DNA of 64,000 bases from positions 46,950 through 110,949 of the forward strand of contig QANZ01044487.1 in assembly GCA_003254925.1 (NCBI GenBank), read 5' to 3'. The DNA is from Chamaecrista fasciculata. Its lineage: Eukaryota; Streptophyta; Magnoliopsida; Fabales; Fabaceae. The stretch's first letter is position 1; each line of letters starts with the position of its first letter. The notes beneath the pieces are model-generated. The model made no database searches. It had not been told where the DNA came from and saw only the letters and a program-made list of their open reading frames with translations. The position numbers and the translations under genes are program-made. Below are positions 24,095 through 35,200 of the stretch, in pieces.

Positions 24095-24664
24095 NNNNNN
24101 NNNNNNNNNNNNNNNNNNNNNNNNNNNNNNNNNNNNNNNNNNNNNNNNNNNNNNNNNNNNNNNNNNNNNNNNNNNNNNNNNNNNNNNNNNNNNNNNNNNN
24201 NNNNNNNNNNNNNNNNNNNNNNNNNNNNNNNNNNNNNNNNNNNNNNNNNNNNNNNNNNNNNNNNNNNNNNNNNNNNNNNNNNNNNNNNNNNNNNNNNNNN
24301 NNNNNNNNNNNNNNNNNNNNNNNNNNNNNNNNNNNNNNNNNNNNNNNNNNNNNNNNNNNNNNNNNNNNNNNNNNNNNNNNNNNNNNNNNNNNNNNNNNNN
24401 NNNNNNNNNNNNNNNNNNNNNNNNNNNNNNNNNNNNNNNNNNNNNNNNNNNNNNNNNNNNNNNNNNNNNNNNNNNNNNNNNNNNNNNNNNNNNNNNNNNN
24501 NNNNNNNNNNNNNNNNNNNNNNNNNNNNNNNNNNNNNNNNNNNNNNNNNNNNNNNNNNNNNNNNNNNNNNNNNNNNNNNNNNNNNNNNNNNNNNNNNNNN
24601 NNNNNNNNNNNNNNNNNNNNNNNNNNNNNNNNNNNNNNNNNNNNNNNNNNNNNNNNNNNNNNNN
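24095..24664. other. Assembly gap of 570 Ns
   Basis: Unknown bases. Long open frames through this stretch are meaningless. Confidence 1.
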
Positions 24665-24960
24665 GACACGGACACAGCGACACGTTAAACTCTCAAAATT
24701 ACGCGACACGACACGCCATATATTTATATATATAAATAATTAAATATTCATAATTTTTAATGAAAAATTTAAAAATTACAAGTTTTATTCATAATATATG
24801 TCATATGTATTATTATTTTCTCTTATATGTCATGTTAAAGTCATAAAAAATTGATTTATATTTTAAAATTTATGAATATGTATCGTGTCGATGTCGTATG
24901 GATGTCGGATACTGACACGTATCTGACACGGCGACACGCCCTCAAAGTGTTCATACTTAT
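24665..24960. repeat. gacacg-rich repeat, probably one end of a MITE
   Basis: gacacgg/gcgacacg motifs occur at both ends of this stretch (24665-24715 and 24885-24945) around an AT-rich core. It looks like a transposon remnant whose other boundary may be in the gap. Confidence 0.35.
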
Positions 24961-25660
24961 TAGGTTTTGTCGTTGTAAAAGCAGGGGAACGACTATAATT
25001 CAAAATAATAAATAGGGAAAGGAAGGAGGCAAGTCAATTTAAAAGGTGTGATAGGCTTGTGGCAGCAGCAAAGTATGAAGTGGAATCTCAATGAAAAAGC
25101 AATGAAGTCACCAAATATTAATAACAACCAATTAGATATTGAAAATCTATACGAATTTTAAAGCAACTATAAATTTTAAGATAATCTAATAATTTTTATT
25201 TATTTTTTATTATTTTTTAAAACAAAAGGTTAGAACGACAGTCCAAGAGAAAGAATTTTATGTTATGTGACTTGTGGAAATGGTTAGCCTAGAAGTAGAA
25301 GAAGAGTTTTCGGAAGGTAACGAAAAGCAGAAAAGTTCACGTACACGGAACCAATGCCAAAATAGTAAAATACCGAAGCATCTCTATTATGAACTTAAGA
25401 TTATGCTCTTCTTCTAACCAAATCAAACAAATTCCCTTGACCAAAAATATTAGATAATACTATTTGTAACTATTTTGAAAGCATATGAATATAGGTAAAA
25501 ATTTCATGCTCAATCATCATCTATGACATCAAATATGGCAAAAGTGAAAAGAAAAATTATTATAACATGCACGAAATCTTCATGAACATGCATACTTAAT
25601 AATAATATGAACTGATGAACAATCTTTTTTCTTGATTATCGATAAAAAAATGCAATTTAG
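24961..25660. other. AT-rich intergenic DNA
   Basis: No gene or clear element was found. Confidence 0.5.
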
Positions 25661-25664
25661 GGTC

Positions 25665-26815
25665 TCATTGAGAATTTTTAGGAGTGAAGTGGAGTGAGAT
25701 AGGTTAGATAAACTCCTTCATTAGTTGAGAATTTAATAAAAAATGATGATAAATCATTCTTTGTTAATTAGATATTGTAATATTATTAATGAGGTGAGGT
25801 GAGTTAAAATTTGAAATTCTCAATTATACATTTATAAAAAAAGATAATATATATTGGTTTTAAAATTTGAAAGTAAGATAAAGTTAAAAGAGAAAATAAT
25901 CAATATTAAAGTTTCAAACTATCTCAAATTTCTCCATTAAATGATTTATGACGATTTGCAAATTATTTAAGGGTGCGTTTGATATGTTGTGATTTCATAC
26001 CCGCCATCTTATATACTATGGTATATTGGATGTCTAACGTTTGGTAACGCCATGATGTCGTCATACGTCGATATCCAAGATAACACTCTGTCACCAGATG
26101 ACAGCAAAAAGAGTGTTATCTGATATCGACACAAAAACTATGTTATCTCAGATGACAGGGTTTGCAGGGACATTTTTCAATCAAAGTTCCAATTTTACCC
26201 TTTTTGGTTTTTTTAATAAAACTTACTATATTTTTGGTTCCTAAATTTATAACTAGTCAACTAATTTGTTAATGAATAATCAAAATATATGACTCACGAA
26301 TTATTTAAGGACCAAAAAGAAATTTAATATAAATTTAGGGATAAAAAAGTCTTAATAAGTATAAATTTAGGGATTAAAAAATATATAACCAGTTCAAATT
26401 TAATAACTAAATCATATATTTATTTTGAAAATATTAATATATGTTTTTAAGATGTTAATAAGGCTAAACATGAAAATTTAAAGAAGATTAATATTATTCA
26501 CGAGAGAGTACCAAACATAGGCATCTTATATCTCTGACATCTACTATTGTCATACCAAACATTGATATTATAAATATCAGATATCTTATACTATGGTATC
26601 ACATACGACGACATCTGAGATGACAGCATACCAAACACACGCTTAATTTTAACTCACCTCACCTCACCTCACCTCATTCACTAATTAAATTCATAATCAA
26701 TGATTTAAAGTTTTAAATTACCATATCACCTCACTCACTAATTATATTCATAATCAATAATTTAGAGTTTTAAATTACCATATCTCAACTCGTACCACTC
26801 TCAAACCATCATCCT
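25665..26815. mobile_element. Inverted-repeat element interrupted by a Harbinger-type insertion
   Basis: Left flank 25680-25815 (ending aatgaggtgaggtgagttaaaattt) is an inverted match to the right flank 26645-26800 (starting aattttaactcacctcacctc). The right arm also holds a diverged tandem duplication of about 58 bp (cactaatta...ataatcaat). The element at 25971-26642 sits between the arms. Confidence 0.5.
25971..26642. mobile_element. PIF/Harbinger-type non-autonomous element
   Basis: Terminal repeats GGGTGCGTTTGATATG and CATACCAAACACACGC are inverted. They are flanked on both sides by TTAA (25967-25970, 26643-26646), consistent with the TWA target preference of this superfamily. The internal sequence has subterminal inverted motifs (atgtcgtcatacg, catacgacgacat). 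No transposase ORF is present. Confidence 0.7.
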
Positions 26816-27406
26816 TATCAAACTCTTACATGTACTTGTGGTAGATATTTTGGATTGGAGCAGCTGTTTTTTTTTCTTTTTGGCCCAATGGAACAGCTGG
26901 TTAAGTGGTTAGGGGTAAAGAATTTGGCGGAGAAAAAGCATTAGATAAAGATAACAAAACGAATATTCTCTCTAGGTTTACAACAAAATCTAAATATCTT
27001 TATACGTTTTAAATTATTTTAATTGGAATTTCCGTCACACAATTCTTATCAATCTTTTTTTCTTCTTGTCATTTTTTTTTTGTAAATATTTTATTGGCAT
27101 AGCTATGAGCTAATTATTTTATTACTATTAAAATACACAATTCAAGCTAAAATATTTCACAACTTACATCATCACATCACATATTATATTCGTGAGTTAC
27201 TTTCATTTAAAATTAGTTAAAACTATAACAAACATAAGAATGAATTAAAAACATGTGGAGCAAATATGCAAATTTCGTGTAGTCGAGAAAAATTAGAGAT
27301 ACACGGAACGTAATGGAATGCAATTAGCAAAAGGCAACGAAGCAGGCTTAGGGAAACTTGGCAGTTAGCATCAAGTGCCCCAAAAAGCTGACGCAATCTG
27401 GTCCCG
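26816..27406. other. AT-rich intergenic DNA and upstream region of the 242-aa protein gene
   Basis: No supported gene. A minus-strand frame at 27223-27555 is low-complexity and overlaps the leader repeat. Confidence 0.45.
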
Positions 27407-27475
27407 CCATCTCTTTCTCTCTCTTCCTTTCCATCTCTTTCTCTCTCTTCCTTTCCACGACGACGACGACCACCA
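27407..27475 (+). repeat. Pyrimidine-rich tandem repeat in the 5' leader region
   Basis: A 24-bp unit beginning ccatctctttctctctc is present twice in perfect tandem (27407-27430, 27431-27454), then (cga)n and (cca)n. Such CT-rich leaders are common near plant transcription starts. Confidence 0.8.
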
Positions 27476-27735
27476 CCACCAGACGATGATGATGCATCTT
27501 CAACTTGCAACACACAAACAACAACAATAAAGCACGTGATTGCAGAGCGTGTCAATTATTCTTCATTGTTCATCGTCAACGCCAATTCTGACACCGAAAA
27601 CCTTTTCTAGGGTTTCCCAATTCTCTATGGGCTTTTCGATTTCAGTTTCGGACGTTTAAGGATCGGAATTAGGGAACTGGTGGCTGGCGTGAACTGTCTT
27701 CCCGGTAATTGTGCGATTGACGGCGGGGGATTCTG

Positions 27736-29532
27736 ATGGAGGTTGTTGAGATATCTGATCCGAATCCCGTCGTTAAAATCCAGAGGGAGAATTCGGAGAA
27801 GGATCGGGTTCGGGTCAAGAGGAAGACCTTGCAGGCTGTGCTTGAGCAGTGTCAGAGAGCTCTTGAATTACTTAATACAACAAGCGGTCCTAATGACGAT
27901 GAGGATGATTGTGAAGTTGAAGCTACAATGATGGATGAGGGACGTCGCCTTGAAAACTCTCCCTCTATGCGAGCTGATCGAGAAGCGGAAGAGGTATTGT
28001 CTTTTGCGTTTGTTTCGATTATGTTTCAGCATTTGAGGATTTGAGGTTAGAAACTTAGGATAAAGATGGCGGTTTAGATTAGGCTGATTGATTGGCCAAA
28101 TTGACGTGGGTTTGACCTTATTTAGAGCTTGCTTTTGTTTGGATGTGTTATCTGAATCGTGAATTAGTTTACCACGCACCAAAACTAGGAAAGAAAAGTA
28201 AAGAAACGGCAAGTTTTGTAGTTAGATCCGGATGATGTTTTCTTCTTATAAATAACCCAACCTTTTTGCTTCATTTTCTTTTGCATAGTTGCTATATTTG
28301 CATGTGAGAGCACCGGATGGTCTCTGTCATTGTGTGGCGGGTATGATATTTCATGCTCTTGTCTTATTGATACCCGTCGTTGAAGGACTTTCTGTTGTTT
28401 TGGTTTGTGATGGGGTTTCCACCCAATCGATAGTAGACACTACTTATCTGAAGATACATGTATAATTATTGCTGTAATACAAGTAGTTGATACTGCATTC
28501 TGTCTACCCTCATTCTAAATGCAATGGGATCATGGATACCTAATGACACTGTAAGAAGATAATTCCCTCAGTCTAACTTAATATAATTGCACTCTATGCA
28601 GTTATGTGATCTGCTCAAATCTAGGGTTGAGTGCCCTGACTTCCTTGAGAAGTTAGAGTGTGCCCAGGCATCAGTTTCACAGAATGCAGCTGGTATGCAT
28701 CCTCATATAATTCCTATCTTTTACTTAGTGGTTTTGACATAACATTGATTTCTGCATTTTTATGAAAGTTTTTCATTTTTTTTTTGAATAATAAATGATT
28801 TAATGCTTGTAAAAAAATTCTTGGCCTTTGACAGAAGAAGGCAATTCTTGGGATATGGTCTGTGAAAATGATTTATGGGACGGTGAAGACATTATCTCAG
28901 ATCAAGAAGACTATGTCCTTGTTAAACAAGAAGATATAGTGGAGGGCATTGCCTGCTTCATGGCTGCATATTTGTTATCCCTTAAGCAGACTAAGGTATT
29001 TTATTTGTATTCTCTCCTATATTCAGGAGGCTCTATAAATCACACTTGCAGATCATTGAGATATAATCATAGTGATATTTTTTTCAATAATAGTTTGAAA
29101 ACCGCAGAGATTCAAACCTTTATGCTTAAATTACTTTTTGGTGTGATATACAAATGGATCTGTTGCAACTTAATGCTAATATGGTACATAGGAAAGTGCT
29201 ATGCAGAGAAGCAATAAGTTGTTGTGCATATAGTTAATGCAGTTGCCAAAATTATTGTCAGCATCATGTTATATTTTTTCATTCCTCTCTGAGTATCTCG
29301 ATATAGTTGTTGTGCATCTTTGAGGTTATGGATAAAAGATTATCCCACAAATCTGTGCAAGAGAAGTCATCCCATTAAAAATGCATTCCTATTCTATCAT
29401 GTCATTCTCTGTAGAAGCCAGAAGCTCTTCCCATGCTGCTGTAGCAAGAGAGTTACTTTTACTGAATCCTAGTGTTTCTTTCTCTTCTTGTGTGCCAATT
29501 AACAATGTTGTGTCAAACTTTGATAAATCTTC

Positions 29533-29581
<49 letters not shown>

Positions 29582-30279
29582 ACTCATTCACTAATCCAAC
29601 TCTTTGGCAGGATTTGACCCCTAACCAACTTCAGGAAGGTGAGTCTGATTACTTCACTTCTAGAAACAAGGAATAAGTAATACTTTTTAGTATCCCTAGT
29701 TGAGACAGTAAACTAAAAGAAATATAAGTACTTTCTGACCTGTTTGTTTATATTTTTATGGTATCCTAAATAGCGCTTAGCAAGACTTTTTCAACAAAAA
29801 AGAAAAAGGGGAAACTTCGAAAGGCATGGGATGGGAGCAAAGTTATTTACAATGTTGCATCCTGGGGAGCTACTGCCATTGGGTAAGCGGTTATACCTTC
29901 TGTCCCCCATTCCCCTCCTATAACTGATTCTTACGTTTTACCTGAACTCATACAAGATGTTGGTACATGGTAACTTGCATTAGTGTATGTGGGGAATTCC
30001 TTGCTTATGGAGTTCACCTTTCTCTGCTAGCTTTGTGTCATGTAATGGACAGTTCACCAATTCCCTGATTTACATCCTATTTCCAGTCTCATTTCTATTT
30101 AGTGTATCAAGAGAGTCATCATGACATAATAATTCCTCCATTCCTTCAGCATATTGTTTCTTTTTTGCTGACCACTTCCATCTGATATTGTTGACAGGAT
30201 ATATCAGAACCCTGTAATTTTAAGAGCTGCAACAAGAGCATTCTGGACTTCTTGTCATGTTATATCAAAGCTCCTTTAA
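27736..30279 (+). CDS. Conserved plant protein of unknown function, 242 aa
   Basis: Six coding exons: 27736-27993, 28602-28692, 28835-28995, 29611-29638, 29774-29882, 30198-30279. The phases close, giving 242 aa. I do not recognise a named family. Visible features are a basic, charged N-terminus with a short amphipathic helix (RKTLQAVLEQCQRALELLN, about residues 29-47), an acidic segment (DDEDDCEVE), and a second acidic block with LWDGED (about 130-150). Near the C-terminus a Lys-rich run (TKKKKGKLRKAW, about 188-200) precedes a mildly hydrophobic tail (about 205-242) with GATAIGIYQNPVILRAATRAF, which could associate with a membrane or be a helix pair. The fourth coding exon is only 28 nt and follows a long (CT)n tract. 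Clean splicing and coding character support a real gene. It may be the unannotated gene next to REN1 in Arabidopsis, but I cannot verify that. Confidence 0.85.
29538..29578 (+). repeat. (CT)n microsatellite in intron 3
   Basis: About 20 CT units end roughly 30 bases upstream of the acceptor of a 28-nt exon (29611-29638), so the tract extends the polypyrimidine region of that intron. Confidence 0.9.
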
Positions 30280-32283
30280 TTTGCTAATGGAACCTGGAGT
30301 GAAGTTGTGATGTAGTTTAACGTTGTATTTATGCTTGTGCTGCAATTCAGCTTGGTGTTCCACAACCTGTGCAGTGTAATATTCAATTCGTTTGCACCAT
30401 AGATCATTTGGTTTTTAGTTTAGTTTGGTCTGTAAATATTTCTTTTCATTTAATTGTTCGATTGCAAATCACAACCCAATCTAAAACTACCTCCCGCCCC
30501 ATTTTAAAATCCATTTTTCGCATCATTTTCAGTGGGCGCGGTAAGGACACAGGTTATTTTCACTTGATTTAATTTTTCATCAGCTATTTTTCCTTTCTTG
30601 TCTTACCTGTTTTGGTGTCCATTCTTTTTCGTTCCATCTTGATTTGCGCTTCATTGATGTGTGGTTATTTGCTTGGAAATTCGTCAGTGGTGCTTGTGTT
30701 GTGTGTTTCCCTCCTGAATTAAGTTGCAATGTTAAAACTGTGTTCCAAAATTTATGAGTGCCTTCCCTGTCTGAAGAGATTAAGAGAATTCTTTTAGCTG
30801 CTTGTAAGTTGCAGCTGCTTTGATGACAGGTTCAGTTAGATCTGGCTGCACTTCTGGACTAGTTCTAATGATTGAAGGGAAATTACTGAGAATCAGGTGA
30901 GATTAGTATATACTTATGAGTTTTGGTTTCTTGACACCATCACCATGTCGACGATCCGATGGCCTCTTCCAAAAGAATGAATTCATTACGGCGCAATAAT
31001 ATGTTGAGTTTTTTTTTTTGGCCTGAATAATATGTTGAGTTGGTCATTTCTTTTTCTGAAAAAAATAATTTTGGTGTGTTTGGCGAGTGGAGAAGTGATG
31101 GTTGATGGTTGATATCCTTAACAGCCAAGAGCAAAAGCAATTCTGACCTTTGTTTCGGTCTGAAGTAACTTCTGCTTTAAATTTGAATGACTTGCAAGAA
31201 AGAAAGATTTATGGCCAGTTTGAGAATACATTCCGTTTAATCCTATTTGTAAATGGCGTTGAGATATGAAATTATTTAAATATATATATATAATGATTGT
31301 AATAGTTAGTGAATAATATAGATATTTTACTTTTTATATTATTTATTATAAAATTATTTGGATAAATTTATTTAAATAATTATAATTATAATATATATAT
31401 ATATATTTCTTAGATAGTGGAAAGATTTCGGGAAGTAAAAACCATTTGTAAATTCTATTTTAGTTTGTATCCCGCCTTGTGTATGCAGCAACTAATTAGT
31501 CAGCGGTAGACCCTTAAATGAAGCACAGATTCGCGGAGGATTAGTCATTAGCTTGTCGGGCTGAGAATACCTTGGGAAACCAAAAAATAAAATTCTATTT
31601 TAACTATCATTTGCGAAAGCATTTAAAATTATTATTTAAAAAAATTTATAAACAATCACGTACAAATTTTAGTTCAAACTCCAATCACTTTTTTTGTTAC
31701 AAAAACTTTAATCATCTTTGTAGTAATCGATTTTCTTTTTTTCATTTTTAAATAATTTGAGGTTTCAAACTTCATTTACAAAACTCATTCGATAAAAACA
31801 CTCCCAAGGCGCCATTAATGAGAATCTTAATAAAATTCATTTGAAAAATTTGCTAGAAAAGATATAGAAGTTTGTCCGAAAAGGTTGTCTACGATTGATC
31901 GAGTTTGCAAGGCTTAGGACCTGGAAATCTATAGAATGAAGAATGACAGCTAGTTAACAAGTAAGATTAGATAGAAGGCAAAATGCTGTTAAAGCTATAT
32001 ATTTAATGCTAAAAAAGAATATATGTATCTGTACTACAGATTGACAAGGAAATATTCTCATCTAAGTTGAGTATATATAAGTATAGTATTTCCAGGAGCA
32101 GTCGAGTTACTTGCTCCCCTACAAAATTGATGATGAGCCCGTGATATACTCTAGTTTGCGTCCTCCTGACAAAATTGATGTATACTATCCACAAATTAGC
32201 AAGCCATCGAACAAGGTCATGCTTGCAGTAGTCACCTCCCATGCAGTTCTCACTATCATATGTACAGCAAAGGTATAATAAGC
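30280..32283. other. Convergent 3' regions and AT-rich DNA
   Basis: Holds the 3' UTR of the 242-aa protein gene, including the block (30622-30711) that recurs at 19310-19400, and then AT-rich sequence with (ta)n runs near 31280 and 31390. The last part is the likely 3' UTR of the minus-strand gene ending at 32284. No other gene is supported. Confidence 0.5.
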
Positions 32284-35200
32284 CTAATAGTAGAAAGTGT
32301 TGTCCTTAGGATTGGGAGCATCCTTGCAAAGCATGGAACGAACTTCCATGATGGATCTAGGCGCCTCCACGTCTTTTTCTTGTAATGCATTTCCCAGGAT
32401 CTGCTGCATCTGCGAGGCAAAGGTATCGTCCAGAATCTGTACAGACAAGAAAACTTAAGGTCAGAAATCAGAAAGCTTTTTGTGTTCACTTTTAACAAAT
32501 CTGAATATCAAAGATTTTCGTATATCATTATCCACCAATATGATAGCTTTGTTTAAATGCCACAGGCGTTTTCCTACGGTGTACTAGGGAAATTCATATT
32601 TCCAAATTTCAATATATCAATGTTAATACCGTTTCACAGAGCATCTACTAGCTCCCACAAGACCAACATCAGTGAACTATGCTCTGATGAGAGCAAAGTT
32701 AGGTCCGACCCACATATGAGCCATGGACAGAAACCAATACATTTTCCGTATTTTAAAATAAAACAAATAAACACAATAATATGTAACCAATATTGTCTTT
32801 TTCCACACTATGCACAAACAAATAAAACAAATAAACACAATAATATGTAACCAATAATAGATCACTACTCACCGACACTGCAACCCTTGAACCTTTGTAC
32901 CAAGATTTGTTCTCTTTTCTATTCTCCAAGAAACTTAAGATTTCCTGTTAAAATGGGGTATTAGCAAAAAGCACAAACAATATAACATTTATATCCTGCA
33001 GCCCGAAACAAGCTGAATAAATTAAAACTGGAGTGAACTTACCTGTCCCATACGGTCCCAATAACTCCGGCAGATTGCAATGAAGACATGTGTCTCAAAG
33101 ATACTATGAAGGTGACTTATGGTACTAGCCAGCTGTTCTGTCAGTGGCTGCAATCTAACTCTTAGATCAGATTCTACTACAGTTTCCTTTGAATCTTGGA
33201 GAACCTTTTTCAATTTTGTGTTATTTTGTAACTTGGTCTGAAATAACATGAAATATGCATATGAGGAACAACACACAACACTACATAGCTTGATTAACAT
33301 TAGTTTAGAAAAATCAGTGAATTGAGGATAAAATATCTTGAACTGCAGCATACGCAAGTAGAGGAAACTAGGAAAGCAATGTCACAAGTAACCAGGTTAG
33401 TGTGCATGGTCAATTTGATTCCAATATGAATAGAAACACATGCTAACCAGGTAATACAGTCACAATCACACACAATGCTTGCCTAGAATTACTCAGGTAA
33501 AGTAGGTTTCAGAATAGTATAAACAAATAGTATAAACCATCATGAGTGACTCATTTATGCTCAATGCTCAGTCCAACTATCACCAGAGAGGAGTATATGT
33601 TATTGTTTTATTTACATTTGAGTTTATTAGCTATTGTATTCAGAAGTTATAAGTTTAACATAGTTTTTATAATATTATTATATCTTTACAAAATTATTTG
33701 ATTCAACAATCAGTTTAACTAGTTGAACCTCCCATAACCCAAGAACTTTTCCAATTCAATAACCAGCCTGATTCTGAAGATATTTATTTTATCTGGATGA
33801 GCAAAGCTCATTATGTCTACCACTTATATGAGTATACATTTCAGCATTCAGTGTTCCGATAAGAGCTACTTTTATGAGTTTACCAAGGTCATCAACACAT
33901 CATAATTCACGAGACAGATTGAATTGTTTTCAAAAATAAATTAAAAGATACTAACGTTCTCGGCGAGTTTTTCCACAATAGCTTGCACATAGTTCCTAAA
34001 CTTGGCCCTCAGCATCACTGTCACTTCACTAAGTCGCTCACCAGGGGCTGTGTCTCCAACATTTGGCAAACAAGAACCCCATGACTTGAACTGTGATTCT
34101 ACCCTGGGACGCAAGATATCAAGCATTCTCTTCATGGAATTCAAGAGAATTCCAACCTGAAACAAGTAACAGAAGTTAAAAAAAAAGTACATGTCAAGAA
34201 GAACAATGAAGTTTTGAGAAACGTGACTCACCTCATCGGGAACGACATAGGAAAATGCAGTTCGTCTGGTCAGCTTCTGGACATACTTGAGCCCAAATTT
34301 CTTTGGGTTCATGCTTTCCTTCAGTGGAGACAACACATCTGCATACTGTTTGTCCAAAGCTTCCACTATGGCCTTTTCAATATCAGCGAAGGCCTGTTGA
34401 CAAGAGTAACACCCCAAAGAAATAAGGATTCCAATTAACATTTGCATATTCTCCATCCTTTTTTGGATATATCAATATATATACACACACAAATCAACAT
34501 TTGCATATTCTCCATTCTTATCAATATGCTGATGATAACACACTACTGCATCTCAGGGCTCAGTTGAGCCTAGTACCTACTACTAAGAGCCTCCTTACCT
34601 TCAACATCTCTTCAAATAAAATAGAACCATTCAAGCAAATAATGTAGTGATCAAGGCAAAAGATAACTAACTGTGATTCTTGAAATAACCAAGATATCTT
34701 TAGTATTATTGTGTAGGTTAATGGCTGATTAATGAGGCTGATTAACAATATCAGTTTATGGACAGAATAAAATGATAATAAATGACTGCATCTTCTATGT
34801 AAGCTCAAATTTATGGTGGAGAATGGAAAAAAAATATTTAGTATGACAAAAGAGATAAGTAAGATCAACACTGACATACATTTTCCAGAACCAAGGTATA
34901 CTCTGGCCAGCGGGAAACGATGACCTCATAATCTGTCAATGTTTCCTTCAGCCGTTCATACATGTCATCAACAAAAGGAGTAGTAGAATGTTGCGTTCTA
35001 ACTCCTGACCATTTCACCTGCAAGAGCAAAGCATTTAGAAAACAATTTTGGAATAAAGAATATACTACTGAAGAAAGGGGTGAGATAACGATCAATTCCA
35101 AATCATCTTTCAAAGATTCAGCAAAACTTTGATAAAATAAAATAAAAAGGGTTCAAAACAACTAAATCTGTACATAAAATTCCAAATATACAAAGGAGAT

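Noticed and set aside
23987..24735. Several 200-240 codon frames on both strands
   Set aside because: They run through the 570-base N gap and have no real sequence inside.
27407..27454. Tandem repeat considered as a CRISPR-like array
   Set aside because: Only two units, no spacers, and a eukaryotic nuclear context.
27223..27555. Minus-strand frame rich in Gly, Arg and Glu
   Set aside because: Translation of the CT/CGA-rich leader of the opposite gene.
29381..29617. Plus-strand frame ending in a Ser-Leu repeat and its antisense Arg-Glu repeat
   Set aside because: Both are translations of the intronic (CT)n microsatellite.
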